A DNA stretch of 42,632 bases. Source: Desulfobacterales bacterium (lineage in GTDB: Bacteria; Desulfobacterota; Desulfobacteria; Desulfobacterales; JAUYIZ01). The stretch's first letter is position 1. Each line of letters opens with the position of its first letter. The notes beneath the pieces were generated by a model. It was not told the origin of the DNA. It ran no database searches and saw only the letters and a program-made list of their open reading frames with translations. The translations under genes and the position numbers were made by a program. Location: assembly GCA_030688615.1 (NCBI GenBank), contig JAUYIZ010000184.1, positions 1-42,632 on the forward strand, written 5' to 3'. This document shows positions 1-7,224 of the stretch, in pieces.

Positions 1-749
1 GGATGACAAAATGTGACATATTTCGATCCCTGGCAGAATTTCTTGATCATTTCAGGATTTTGCTCAAATCCACCACTGGCAAGAATCACAGCCTTCTTGG
101 CCTTGATGTACACTTCTTTCCCATTGCTCTCGGCCTTCAAACCCTCTATCTCGTTTGTCTCAGGGTTCCGAACGAGTTCCTTGGCAAAGGTATGCCACAT
201 TACCTGGATTTTTCTGCGCTCAACGTGATTCATCAGAAGCCTGGTTAGTATGATTCCTGGCCTGAGACCTGCGCCAGACGCCTGACCATCTGATCCTTTA
301 CCTGTAAGTACACCGGGGTACCAATCCGGCGCTCTATCAAACCCGGGGAGCCTTATGACACGAATAACACCCATTGCTTCCCGTCCCGGATGATCAAAAA
401 TGCCATTTGCATACTTGCCGCGCATTGCTACGACGGTAGCATTGTAAGGCTTACAAAGTTCGTCAAGATAAGATGGGTTTTTATACAGCTCCTCACAGAA
501 CACATGGAGCAGCTCATCGGAAACGATGCCTCCCGCCGAATACTTGAGGTAGCCAAACATCTTTTTTACATCGGTGCAGATCATCATTGCTCCGCCAGAG
601 GCACTGGAGCAGCCGGCCGGATGTCCTTCCTTTTCAAGGACCAGGGTCTTGGCTCCAGAATCGTGGGATTGTATTGCCGCAACAGCGCCGGCATAGCCAA
701 AACCTACGACCACTGTATCGATCTCTTTGTCCCAGGAAATTTTGCTCAT
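1..749 (-). CDS. FAD-dependent dehydrogenase, fumarate reductase/ketosteroid dehydrogenase type (3' end outside window)
   Basis: I translated this frame directly: 249 codons are visible and the C-terminus lies beyond base 1. The start ATG (747-749) is preceded by a strong GGGGGAGG ribosome site. The N-terminus has a dinucleotide-binding fold with GFGYAG at residues 16-21, followed by an acidic end of the second strand (LEKE). Near the visible end is the ASGGFEQNP segment typical of FAD_binding_2 flavoproteins (fumarate reductase, 3-ketosteroid dehydrogenase, urocanate reductase). Such enzymes add or remove a C=C bond next to a carbonyl. It lies 129 bp downstream of a CoA ligase on the same strand, so it may act on the CoA ester or acid made by the island. 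The substrate is unknown. The family call is firm; the exact reaction is not. Confidence 0.85.
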   Translation of the reverse strand, partial: MSKISWDKEIDTVVVGFGYAGAVAAIQSHDSGAKTLVLEKEGHPAGCSSASGGAMMICTDVKKMFGYLKYSAGGIVSDELLHVFCEELYKNPSYLDELCKPYNATVVAMRGKYANGIFDHPGREAMGVIRVIRLPGFDRAPDWYPGVLTGKGSDGQASGAGLRPGIILTRLLMNHVERRKIQVMWHTFAKELVRNPETNEIEGLKAESNGKEVYIKAKKAVILASGGFEQNPEMIKKFCQGSKYVTFCH

Positions 750-878
750 AACCTTTACCTCCCCCTAAAATGTTGGTTAAACACTTTCTAACGGACGGCC
801 CAAGTTTCGAAAGTAGACTGCATAATGATATACTGATAGAAGTTTCATGAAGAAATCTTCCGAGGGGATGACGTCGAG

Positions 879-2531
879 TTACAATAAGCCCTTTTTTTCA
901 GTACTGAGCTTGTTTATAATGTCTCTGACAAGCAACTTTTTATCCACCTTGGGGCTGCCCGGCAAAAGAGGAAATTGATCCACAATCTCAAGCCGTTCGG
1001 GCAGTTTGTAGGCAGCAATGTTCTTTTCCCTGAGGAAATTTACCATCTCATCGAAACTGAAATGTTGGCCCTTGCCGGGGACCACGTAGGCGCAGGCCCT
1101 CTCGCCCATGACCGCATCGGGCATACCGACAATGGTCACGTCAGCCACCTTCGGGTGCTCCAGAAGAAGTTTTTCGACCTCGCCTGGCAAGATGTTCTGC
1201 CCTCCCCGGATGATCACGTCTTTCACGCGACCCACGATCACAAGGTTGCCCTCCTTATCGAACCTGGCCAAGTCCCCGGACCGGAACCAGCCGTCCTTTG
1301 ACCATATCTGCCATGTGGCTTCAGGATCTTGATGAAAGCCGGAATTACAGGTCGGCCCCTTGACCGTCAACTCTCCAATCTCGCCCGGAGCGGTTTCCGA
1401 ACCCTGACCATCGAGCAGCTTAACCTGCGTGCCGGCGACGATCCGGTTGACGGTAAAGAGGCGAACTTCCCGGGGGGCATCCACAAAAGGCGCGGTAATG
1501 CCGCCAAAATCCACCGTGCCGTAATAGGGTACGATGGGCCCTATTTTTTCTTCCGCCTTGACGGCCAAACTGGGAGGAAGGGGGGCGCCGGTAACCAGGA
1601 CGGCCCGCAGCGAACCGAGATCATAAGTTTCAAAGTCCGGATCATCAATCATCAGCGACAGCATGGTCGGCACCACCCCGACAATGGTTATTCTCTCCTT
1701 TTCAATCAGCCGCAAGGCGTCGTTGGCTTTAAATCGCTCCAGCATGACAATCTTTGCCCCCACCAGCGGCGCGCTCATATTGCTGAGCACATTAGGACCG
1801 GTGGGTGCGGGCACAAAATTGCCGCATATGTCGTCCGCGCTCAGCCGGCAGGCCTGCGCATACATCCTGGCGTAATAGACCAGCCCGCATATGGGCGTTT
1901 CGACAAACTTGGGGAAACCGGCGCTGCCGGTGGTCAGTCGAACCCCGGAATACTCCTGAGCGCCATACCGCGTTTGCTCCAGATAGCCCGCAGGGTACTT
2001 TTCCTCGATGGGTCGTTTTGCCATTTCTTCAACTGAAACAGACCCCGGAGGAATATTGTCGCCCAACACGAAAATATGCTTAAGTCCGGCAAGACCGGGC
2101 CGAATTTTCCCCACCATCTCAACATGGTTAAACCCATGATACTCCCAGGGGATAACAATCCCTGCGGCGTGCACCTTTTGCAGAATATATGCCATTTCTT
2201 TATGGCGCAAAGCCCATGGAGCCGGCAGGCAGAGAACCCCCGCCTTTTCACAGGCAATCCGAAAAAGGATAAGTTCCGCCCAGTTGGGAAGCTGAACGAC
2301 CAGCATTTCATCCTTTTTAAAACCCCGCTCTAAAAGGCCAAGGGCGATGCGGTCCGTCCAGCGTTTGGCCTCCGCCCAGGTAATCCTGGTTCTTGCGTCC
2401 ACGACGGCCTCTTTATCAGGACAGTCCATGGCCCTTTGATTCCAGATGTCAGCATAGGTAACCGTGTCCCAGTACCCCCTGGACCGGTATTGCTCAATCA
2501 TTTCCTGAGAATATAATGTCGGTTTGGCCAT
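879..2531 (-). CDS. AMP-forming acyl-CoA synthetase / aryl-CoA ligase (ligase 1)
   Basis: A 550-residue ANL-superfamily adenylating enzyme that activates a carboxylic acid to its CoA thioester with ATP. The P-loop region is an unusual TTGSAGFPK (about 200-208; TSGTTGxPK is usual). YYGTVDFGG lies at 336-344, SGD at 418-420, the hinge GRVKD at 434-438, and the C-terminal catalytic lysine region (PKVDKK) at about 527-532. I chose the ATG at 2531 because AGGAAG lies just upstream; an in-frame start 10 codons earlier lies inside the previous gene. The stop of the upstream molybdopterin enzyme is 5 bp away, so the two are probably translationally coupled. Overall it resembles 2,3-dihydroxybenzoate or cyclohexanecarboxylate ligases more than long-chain fatty acyl ligases, but specificity cannot be assigned. 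Confidence 0.9.
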   Translation of the reverse strand: MAKPTLYSQEMIEQYRSRGYWDTVTYADIWNQRAMDCPDKEAVVDARTRITWAEAKRWTDRIALGLLERGFKKDEMLVVQLPNWAELILFRIACEKAGVLCLPAPWALRHKEMAYILQKVHAAGIVIPWEYHGFNHVEMVGKIRPGLAGLKHIFVLGDNIPPGSVSVEEMAKRPIEEKYPAGYLEQTRYGAQEYSGVRLTTGSAGFPKFVETPICGLVYYARMYAQACRLSADDICGNFVPAPTGPNVLSNMSAPLVGAKIVMLERFKANDALRLIEKERITIVGVVPTMLSLMIDDPDFETYDLGSLRAVLVTGAPLPPSLAVKAEEKIGPIVPYYGTVDFGGITAPFVDAPREVRLFTVNRIVAGTQVKLLDGQGSETAPGEIGELTVKGPTCNSGFHQDPEATWQIWSKDGWFRSGDLARFDKEGNLVIVGRVKDVIIRGGQNILPGEVEKLLLEHPKVADVTIVGMPDAVMGERACAYVVPGKGQHFSFDEMVNFLREKNIAAYKLPERLEIVDQFPLLPGSPKVDKKLLVRDIINKLSTEKKGLL

Positions 2532-2536
2532 AGGAA

Positions 2537-4624
2537 CTATTCTTTCTTCCTGACCCGGCAAAGGAACCCCCGCATTAAGCCGCCGCCCAGCACCGGATCC
2601 CTGTGATAAACCGAATCAGCGCTTAGCATATTATAATTAGCCGGATCCGACCAGCCCGCTTCGGTGCCCACCACCCCTTCCTTGATATCCCCGGTAACAA
2701 ATGCTTTAAGCTCTATCCGCCCCCTGGGACTTTCCACAATGACCATATCACCGTCGGCGATACCGTATTTTTCCGCATCTTTCGGGTTCATTTCCAGTTC
2801 CGGTTCCGGACAGAGTTTGCGGATCTCCGGACATTCACGCCATCGGGTGTGAAAATACATATGCTTGCGAAAATCAATGGCGGTCAACGGATATTTTAAC
2901 GCCAGGCTCGGCAGCGATACTGGAGTTTCAACCGGTTCAACATAAGTCGGCAGCGGGTTAAAACCTGTCTTTGCCATGTAGGTTGAATAAAGTTCATATT
3001 TGCCTGAAGGGGTGCGGAACCCGCCCCTTTTCTTATACTTTTGAAATTCCTTGCGGTAATAGTAAGGCTCTTTCTGGAGGTCCTGATAGGTGGCATTTAA
3101 CGGTTTTAAGATCTCTTCATTGATGTAGCCCTCAAAGTCATCCGGGCGTCCATAACCCATCCGCTTGCTAAGCTCCCACCAGATCTCATAATCCGGCCAT
3201 GCTTCTCCGGGCGGGTCGAACACCCGGTTGATACAACCGAACAGATCATTATCCAGCGCACCGTAGCAGCTTCCCATTTCAATTTTCTCCAGCAGCGCCT
3301 GGGCCGGAAGAAATAAATCCGCATAGGGGGTTGTGTCATTAAAGCGGATGTCGATCTGGGTGACAAAATCGAGTTTTTCCAGCGCCGCCCGCATTCTGTT
3401 CTGATTGACGCTCATCACGGCAAGGTTCGTGCCGGCAATGATCATCTCTTTTAGCGGATAAGGGTCATTGTCCAGAATGGCGTCTGCAAAACAGACCCCC
3501 ACACCGTTATGGGAGATTCTCGGGTAGATGGGATGATAATCCGAACCGATGGCAGGACCGATATATTTATAGGAAGAGTTCATCAGATAGCCATCGTGGG
3601 GTTCCGGTATAATTTGTCCGCCCTCGTTGTCCACATTGCCCGTTATCCCGATCAGCACGTCCACGGCCCGGTGGGCTTCAAAACCATTTTGGGTGGTTTC
3701 CAGCCCGCCCAGAAATCGCAGCACTGCCGTTGATTTTGATGTGGCAAATATTCTGGCGGCATCTATGATGGACTGCTCCGGCACACCCGCGATTTCAGCG
3801 GCGACCCGCGGCGGCCATTTCTTCACATGTTCCCGTAACTCGGCAAAGCCATGGGTGTAGTTTTCAACAAATTCCTTATCGTACAGGTCTTCGGCAATGA
3901 TCCAATGCATCATACCCAGCGCCACGGCAGCATCTGTTCCCGGTCTCAGTTGAAGGTGGACATCGGCCTTCTTGGCCAGGGGTATTTTCCTGGGGTCCAC
4001 GACAACAATCTTGGTTCCCTTTTCTTTTTGAAATTTTCTCACCGCCAGAGCAAGTGGCGGCAAGCTGGCATCGATATTGGTGCCCCACAGGAAAATGCTT
4101 CCCGGACTTGCCGCCGGATCAAGATCCGGCGCCAGATACCCGCCGCATGAAAAATAGTTGGTAATGGCATGGGGGACGTAACAGTTTTCCCCATAGCCTC
4201 CGATATTGGGGGTGCCGAACTTTTCGCAAAAATTACCCAGGGCATGCACGCCCACAACGTTGCCGAGGATATAGGCCACCCCGAAATAAATCCCCAACGA
4301 CTTTGGCCCGTGTTTTTCACGAAGATCTTCCAGCCGATGGGCCAGCGTACCCAGGCCGTCATCCCAGGAGATACGCTTCCATTTACCGCCCCTTTTGTTT
4401 CGGATCATGGGATGGACCACCCGGTTCTTATCACCCCGGTAAGCCCACCTTAGGGCCTTCTGGGCTTTGACGCAGCCCTGGACGCTATGGCCCTTGTTTC
4501 CTGCGATGGGCGCGGCGGAAATGTCCACAATCTCGTTTGCTTTCACTTTCACGTCCAGCATGTGATAGGCACAGATAGGGCACACTGTCCTGATGACCTT
4601 TTCTTCTGATTTTTCATCCAACAT
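2537..4624 (-). CDS. Molybdopterin/tungstopterin oxidoreductase, DMSO reductase family, acetylene-hydratase-like (copy 1)
   Basis: A 695-residue bis-pterin enzyme. The N-terminal iron-sulfur domain has C15-x2-C18 and C51, but the expected third cysteine (position 22) is Met, preceded by His21. Cys148, in the segment GENCYV, aligns with the metal-ligating Cys141 of acetylene hydratase, and the C-terminal molybdopterin-dinucleotide-binding domain is complete. No Tat or Sec signal is visible, so it should be cytoplasmic. The start ATG has AAGGAG about 10 bases upstream. It is followed after 5 bp by CoA ligase 1 and lies 157 bp downstream of the ferredoxin gene. Acetylene hydratase's catalytic Asp13 position is Ala19 here, so acetylene hydration is unlikely. 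It could catalyse another hydration, hydroxylation or redox step; metal and substrate are unknown. Confidence 0.88.
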   Translation of the reverse strand: MLDEKSEEKVIRTVCPICAYHMLDVKVKANEIVDISAAPIAGNKGHSVQGCVKAQKALRWAYRGDKNRVVHPMIRNKRGGKWKRISWDDGLGTLAHRLEDLREKHGPKSLGIYFGVAYILGNVVGVHALGNFCEKFGTPNIGGYGENCYVPHAITNYFSCGGYLAPDLDPAASPGSIFLWGTNIDASLPPLALAVRKFQKEKGTKIVVVDPRKIPLAKKADVHLQLRPGTDAAVALGMMHWIIAEDLYDKEFVENYTHGFAELREHVKKWPPRVAAEIAGVPEQSIIDAARIFATSKSTAVLRFLGGLETTQNGFEAHRAVDVLIGITGNVDNEGGQIIPEPHDGYLMNSSYKYIGPAIGSDYHPIYPRISHNGVGVCFADAILDNDPYPLKEMIIAGTNLAVMSVNQNRMRAALEKLDFVTQIDIRFNDTTPYADLFLPAQALLEKIEMGSCYGALDNDLFGCINRVFDPPGEAWPDYEIWWELSKRMGYGRPDDFEGYINEEILKPLNATYQDLQKEPYYYRKEFQKYKKRGGFRTPSGKYELYSTYMAKTGFNPLPTYVEPVETPVSLPSLALKYPLTAIDFRKHMYFHTRWRECPEIRKLCPEPELEMNPKDAEKYGIADGDMVIVESPRGRIELKAFVTGDIKEGVVGTEAGWSDPANYNMLSADSVYHRDPVLGGGLMRGFLCRVRKKE

Positions 4625-4781
4625 GATTAAATTTCTCCTTGTAAATGGGATATTGGAAAAAGTGCGGCCCTTGAAATTTTACCACCATCGCCGTGCAGGC
4701 TTTCTGGTATGCAGCGTACATGGGCATCAGAATTAGATTTTGGATGAAATGCGTCTGTGACAATCGGAACGGAAAGGCCGC

Positions 4782-5258
4782 TTAAAGTTTCAGCAACGCC
4801 GCTATCTCTTCTTTGACGCGGTTTTTGCTTTCCAGTGTCTCCGGGTCCGCATCAACGAAAGAAAGGGTGCCGTAGGCGCAATATTTTACGCACTCCGGAT
4901 CACCGCCGCACAGGTCGCACTTTAACATTTTGTCACAATCCGGACTCAGCTTGACATTGTCGTAGGGGCAGGCTTCCACGCAGGTTTCACAGAGGGTGCA
5001 TATCTCATGATCAATGACCACGGCGCCGTTTGCCCGGCTGCGCGAGATGGCTTCCACCGGGCAGCTTTCCTCACAAGGGGCCGGCGAATCGCACTGCCAG
5101 CAAACCTTGGGCACCATCATGCCTTCGGGCATGACCCGGTCGAGGGTGATTCTGGCTTTCAAAGGGTTAAACTCCCCTTCATGTTTCACGGAACAGACCA
5201 TGACACAGAGGCCGCACAGGGTGCACTTGTCGCAATCCACAACCAGCGTCTTTGCCAT
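4782..5258 (-). CDS. Four-cluster [4Fe-4S] ferredoxin, electron-transfer partner of the AOR
   Basis: A 158-residue protein with four cysteine groups: CTLCGLC..C near residue 12, CWQC..C..CP near 60, CTLCETC..CP near 94 and CDLC..C..C near 119. This is the arrangement of the iron-sulfur subunits of DMSO reductase, formate dehydrogenase and AOR-linked enzymes. It should carry electrons between the aldehyde oxidoreductase and a ferredoxin or quinone pool in the cytoplasm. I chose the ATG at 5258: its AGGAGG ribosome site is encoded in the last codons of the AOR gene, and only one base separates the AOR stop from this start. That makes translational coupling and a stable complex very likely. A longer in-frame start at 5378 lies wholly inside the AOR and lacks support. 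Confidence 0.92.
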   Translation of the reverse strand: MAKTLVVDCDKCTLCGLCVMVCSVKHEGEFNPLKARITLDRVMPEGMMVPKVCWQCDSPAPCEESCPVEAISRSRANGAVVIDHEICTLCETCVEACPYDNVKLSPDCDKMLKCDLCGGDPECVKYCAYGTLSFVDADPETLESKNRVKEEIAALLKL

Positions 5259-5259
5259 C

Positions 5260-7215
5260 TTAAATCCAGCCTCCTTTTTCCATATCCTGCGCGATATCGG
5301 CCAACCCCAATTGGATAAGTTTTTCCCGGGTGGGAATCCCCCTGGCCTTGTCCCAGCCTCTGGCCTGGTAGTATTCATCGGTCATCTGATCGATATCGGC
5401 TCTTGCAAGCTTCCTTTTGCGGTAATAATCCATCACCGGCCTTTCTTCTCCGGCTTCGCCTTTCAGGGGGGCAAGCAGCCGGTCGGGAATGACATCGTCC
5501 TTGCGGGAAAAACCTTCCCGCACATTCAGCACCTTGGTCATGTTCAGGGCCCGCTCCCCGGCGGATCTCAAATCGGGCACGCTGATGTCCACACCGGTAA
5601 CGGCCGTGTACAGCTCGGCCAGGGTGTCGATGGTGTATCGCATGGCAATCTGCTGCCGGACACACAAGTCCAGTGAACTGAGAAGCTGGTACCAGTCCTG
5701 AACATATCCCTCGTAAAGGGCCACGTCAATGACGTCGGGATGGTCAAATATTTTTTCCTTGACCTCAAAGGGCACCCCGATCTCATCGCAATTGCGCCAG
5801 ACCTTGTCGGAAGTTTTCAAGGGCAGCACCGTGGGGCTCTCTCCGCTGGGGCCGTTGGGCCCCCTGGGCTCCACCAGGCCGTTGAACGCATCGGCGCAAA
5901 AGTTCTGCCTGAAGTCATAGTGGGCGCTTTCTATTCCCTTGATGATGGGGGCATAGGCCTCCACCCCCTGGCCGATTCTGGCAATGGCGCCTTTCCACCC
6001 ATCCGCAAGCACGTCGCCAAATCCTTCACGGTGCACCATCCGGCGCATCATCTCCATGATGGTGTCAAAGTCGCCCAGCCTGGGCGTCAATCCGCCGGTG
6101 TCTTTTCCGGTGATGATGCCGCGCTCGAAAAGCTCGTCGGCAAAGGCGATCAGAGCGGTGGCGGTAAACAGGTCGATCCCCTCCCGGTTGGCATAATCGA
6201 GGCATTTCAGGGTCTGATTGTAATCATCATGGAGCTGGACCGTAATGCCGAAGCCCACCATGGCCTGAAGGTATTCGGAAGCATAAGTCCGCAACCCGGC
6301 AAATTCACCCTTCCTGATTTCAAAAAATCCCTTGTCCGCCATGGGGCATCCAAAACAGCACAGGGGCTTGTATCTGAACACGTCGTGAAACCTTTCGGAC
6401 ACGAACAGGTTCTTGGCTTTGTCCCCCGGATAGATCCGCCGGGAATTCTGGGTGGGGAAATCCGCTTTACACCAGGATTTCCAGCCGATGCGGCAACCGT
6501 CGGCCGTCCATTTTTCAAACAGCGGGTCTGTCCGCATGCGCCGGTAGATGGTGTTGGTGATCTGCATGACCCGTGCCGGGTCGGCCACCTTGAGGCCGGT
6601 CGCGGGCCCTGCCACCACGGCCTTCAGGTTTTTGGATCCAAAAACCGCGCCCAAACCGCCCCGGCCCAGATGGCCGATCATGTCGATCAGGGCGAAGGAA
6701 AACCCGACCCGGTTCTCCCCGGCCGCCCCGATGGCCATCACGCTGTATCTGCGGTGCGCTTTCCAGAGCGCCTGGCTGGTCTCGAAGATATCTTTGCCCC
6801 ACAGGCCGGCGGCGTCACGAAGTTCGGGCGAGCCGTCGATCTTCAGGTAGACCGGCGTTGCGGCCCGCCCGGTGATGACCACGTGATCATAACCGGCATA
6901 TTTTAGCATGGACCCGAAACTTCCGCCGCCGGAGGCCGTGGCGATGGCCCCGCTCAGGGGGACCTTGGATGTGGCAAAGACCTTCCCTGCGCCCGGGATG
7001 GGGGTTCCGGCAAAGGGGCCGGTTCCTAAGATGATGGGGTTTTCCGGCGCAAGCGCTTCCACCCCGGGGGTTATTATGTCGTAAGCCAGCCGGTTGTTGA
7101 GCCCCACACCGCCGATAAACGCTTTGGCCAGCTCCATATCTAAAGGGATTTCGTCGATCTTGCCCGTTGTCAAATCAACCTGCAGGATCCGGCCCGCATA
7201 ACCATTTGCCGTCAT
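5260..7215 (-). CDS. Aldehyde:ferredoxin oxidoreductase family tungsten enzyme
   Basis: A 651-residue AOR-family protein of normal length. The N-terminal pterin-binding domain is clear (GYAGRILQVDL at about 5-15, GGGSFGSMLKYAGYD at about 96-110, GENRVGFS near 166). The C-terminal LNVREGFSRKDD at about 563-574 is characteristic of canonical AORs. These enzymes interconvert carboxylic acids and aldehydes with ferredoxin, using a W-bis-pterin and one [4Fe-4S] cluster. The cluster motif is C287-x2-C290-x3-D294 with C518 as the distal ligand, so Asp replaces the usual third cysteine. The ATG at 7215 has a perfect AGGAGG site; the upstream molybdopterin enzyme ends 9 bp before it and the ferredoxin starts 1 bp after it. 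Class II benzoyl-CoA reductase (BamB) belongs to the same superfamily, but the C-terminal motif favours a true aldehyde oxidoreductase. Confidence 0.92.
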   Translation of the reverse strand: MTANGYAGRILQVDLTTGKIDEIPLDMELAKAFIGGVGLNNRLAYDIITPGVEALAPENPIILGTGPFAGTPIPGAGKVFATSKVPLSGAIATASGGGSFGSMLKYAGYDHVVITGRAATPVYLKIDGSPELRDAAGLWGKDIFETSQALWKAHRRYSVMAIGAAGENRVGFSFALIDMIGHLGRGGLGAVFGSKNLKAVVAGPATGLKVADPARVMQITNTIYRRMRTDPLFEKWTADGCRIGWKSWCKADFPTQNSRRIYPGDKAKNLFVSERFHDVFRYKPLCCFGCPMADKGFFEIRKGEFAGLRTYASEYLQAMVGFGITVQLHDDYNQTLKCLDYANREGIDLFTATALIAFADELFERGIITGKDTGGLTPRLGDFDTIMEMMRRMVHREGFGDVLADGWKGAIARIGQGVEAYAPIIKGIESAHYDFRQNFCADAFNGLVEPRGPNGPSGESPTVLPLKTSDKVWRNCDEIGVPFEVKEKIFDHPDVIDVALYEGYVQDWYQLLSSLDLCVRQQIAMRYTIDTLAELYTAVTGVDISVPDLRSAGERALNMTKVLNVREGFSRKDDVIPDRLLAPLKGEAGEERPVMDYYRKRKLARADIDQMTDEYYQARGWDKARGIPTREKLIQLGLADIAQDMEKGGWI

Positions 7216-7224
7216 CGTTTCCTC

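Noticed and set aside
5740-6906. A 388-residue plus-strand reading frame opposite the AOR
   Set aside because: Shadow of the high-GC third codon positions of the AOR; no recognisable domain.
5260-7215. Benzoyl-CoA reductase subunit BamB
   Set aside because: The C-terminal LNVREGFSRKDD motif is that of canonical AORs, and no other bam genes are visible.
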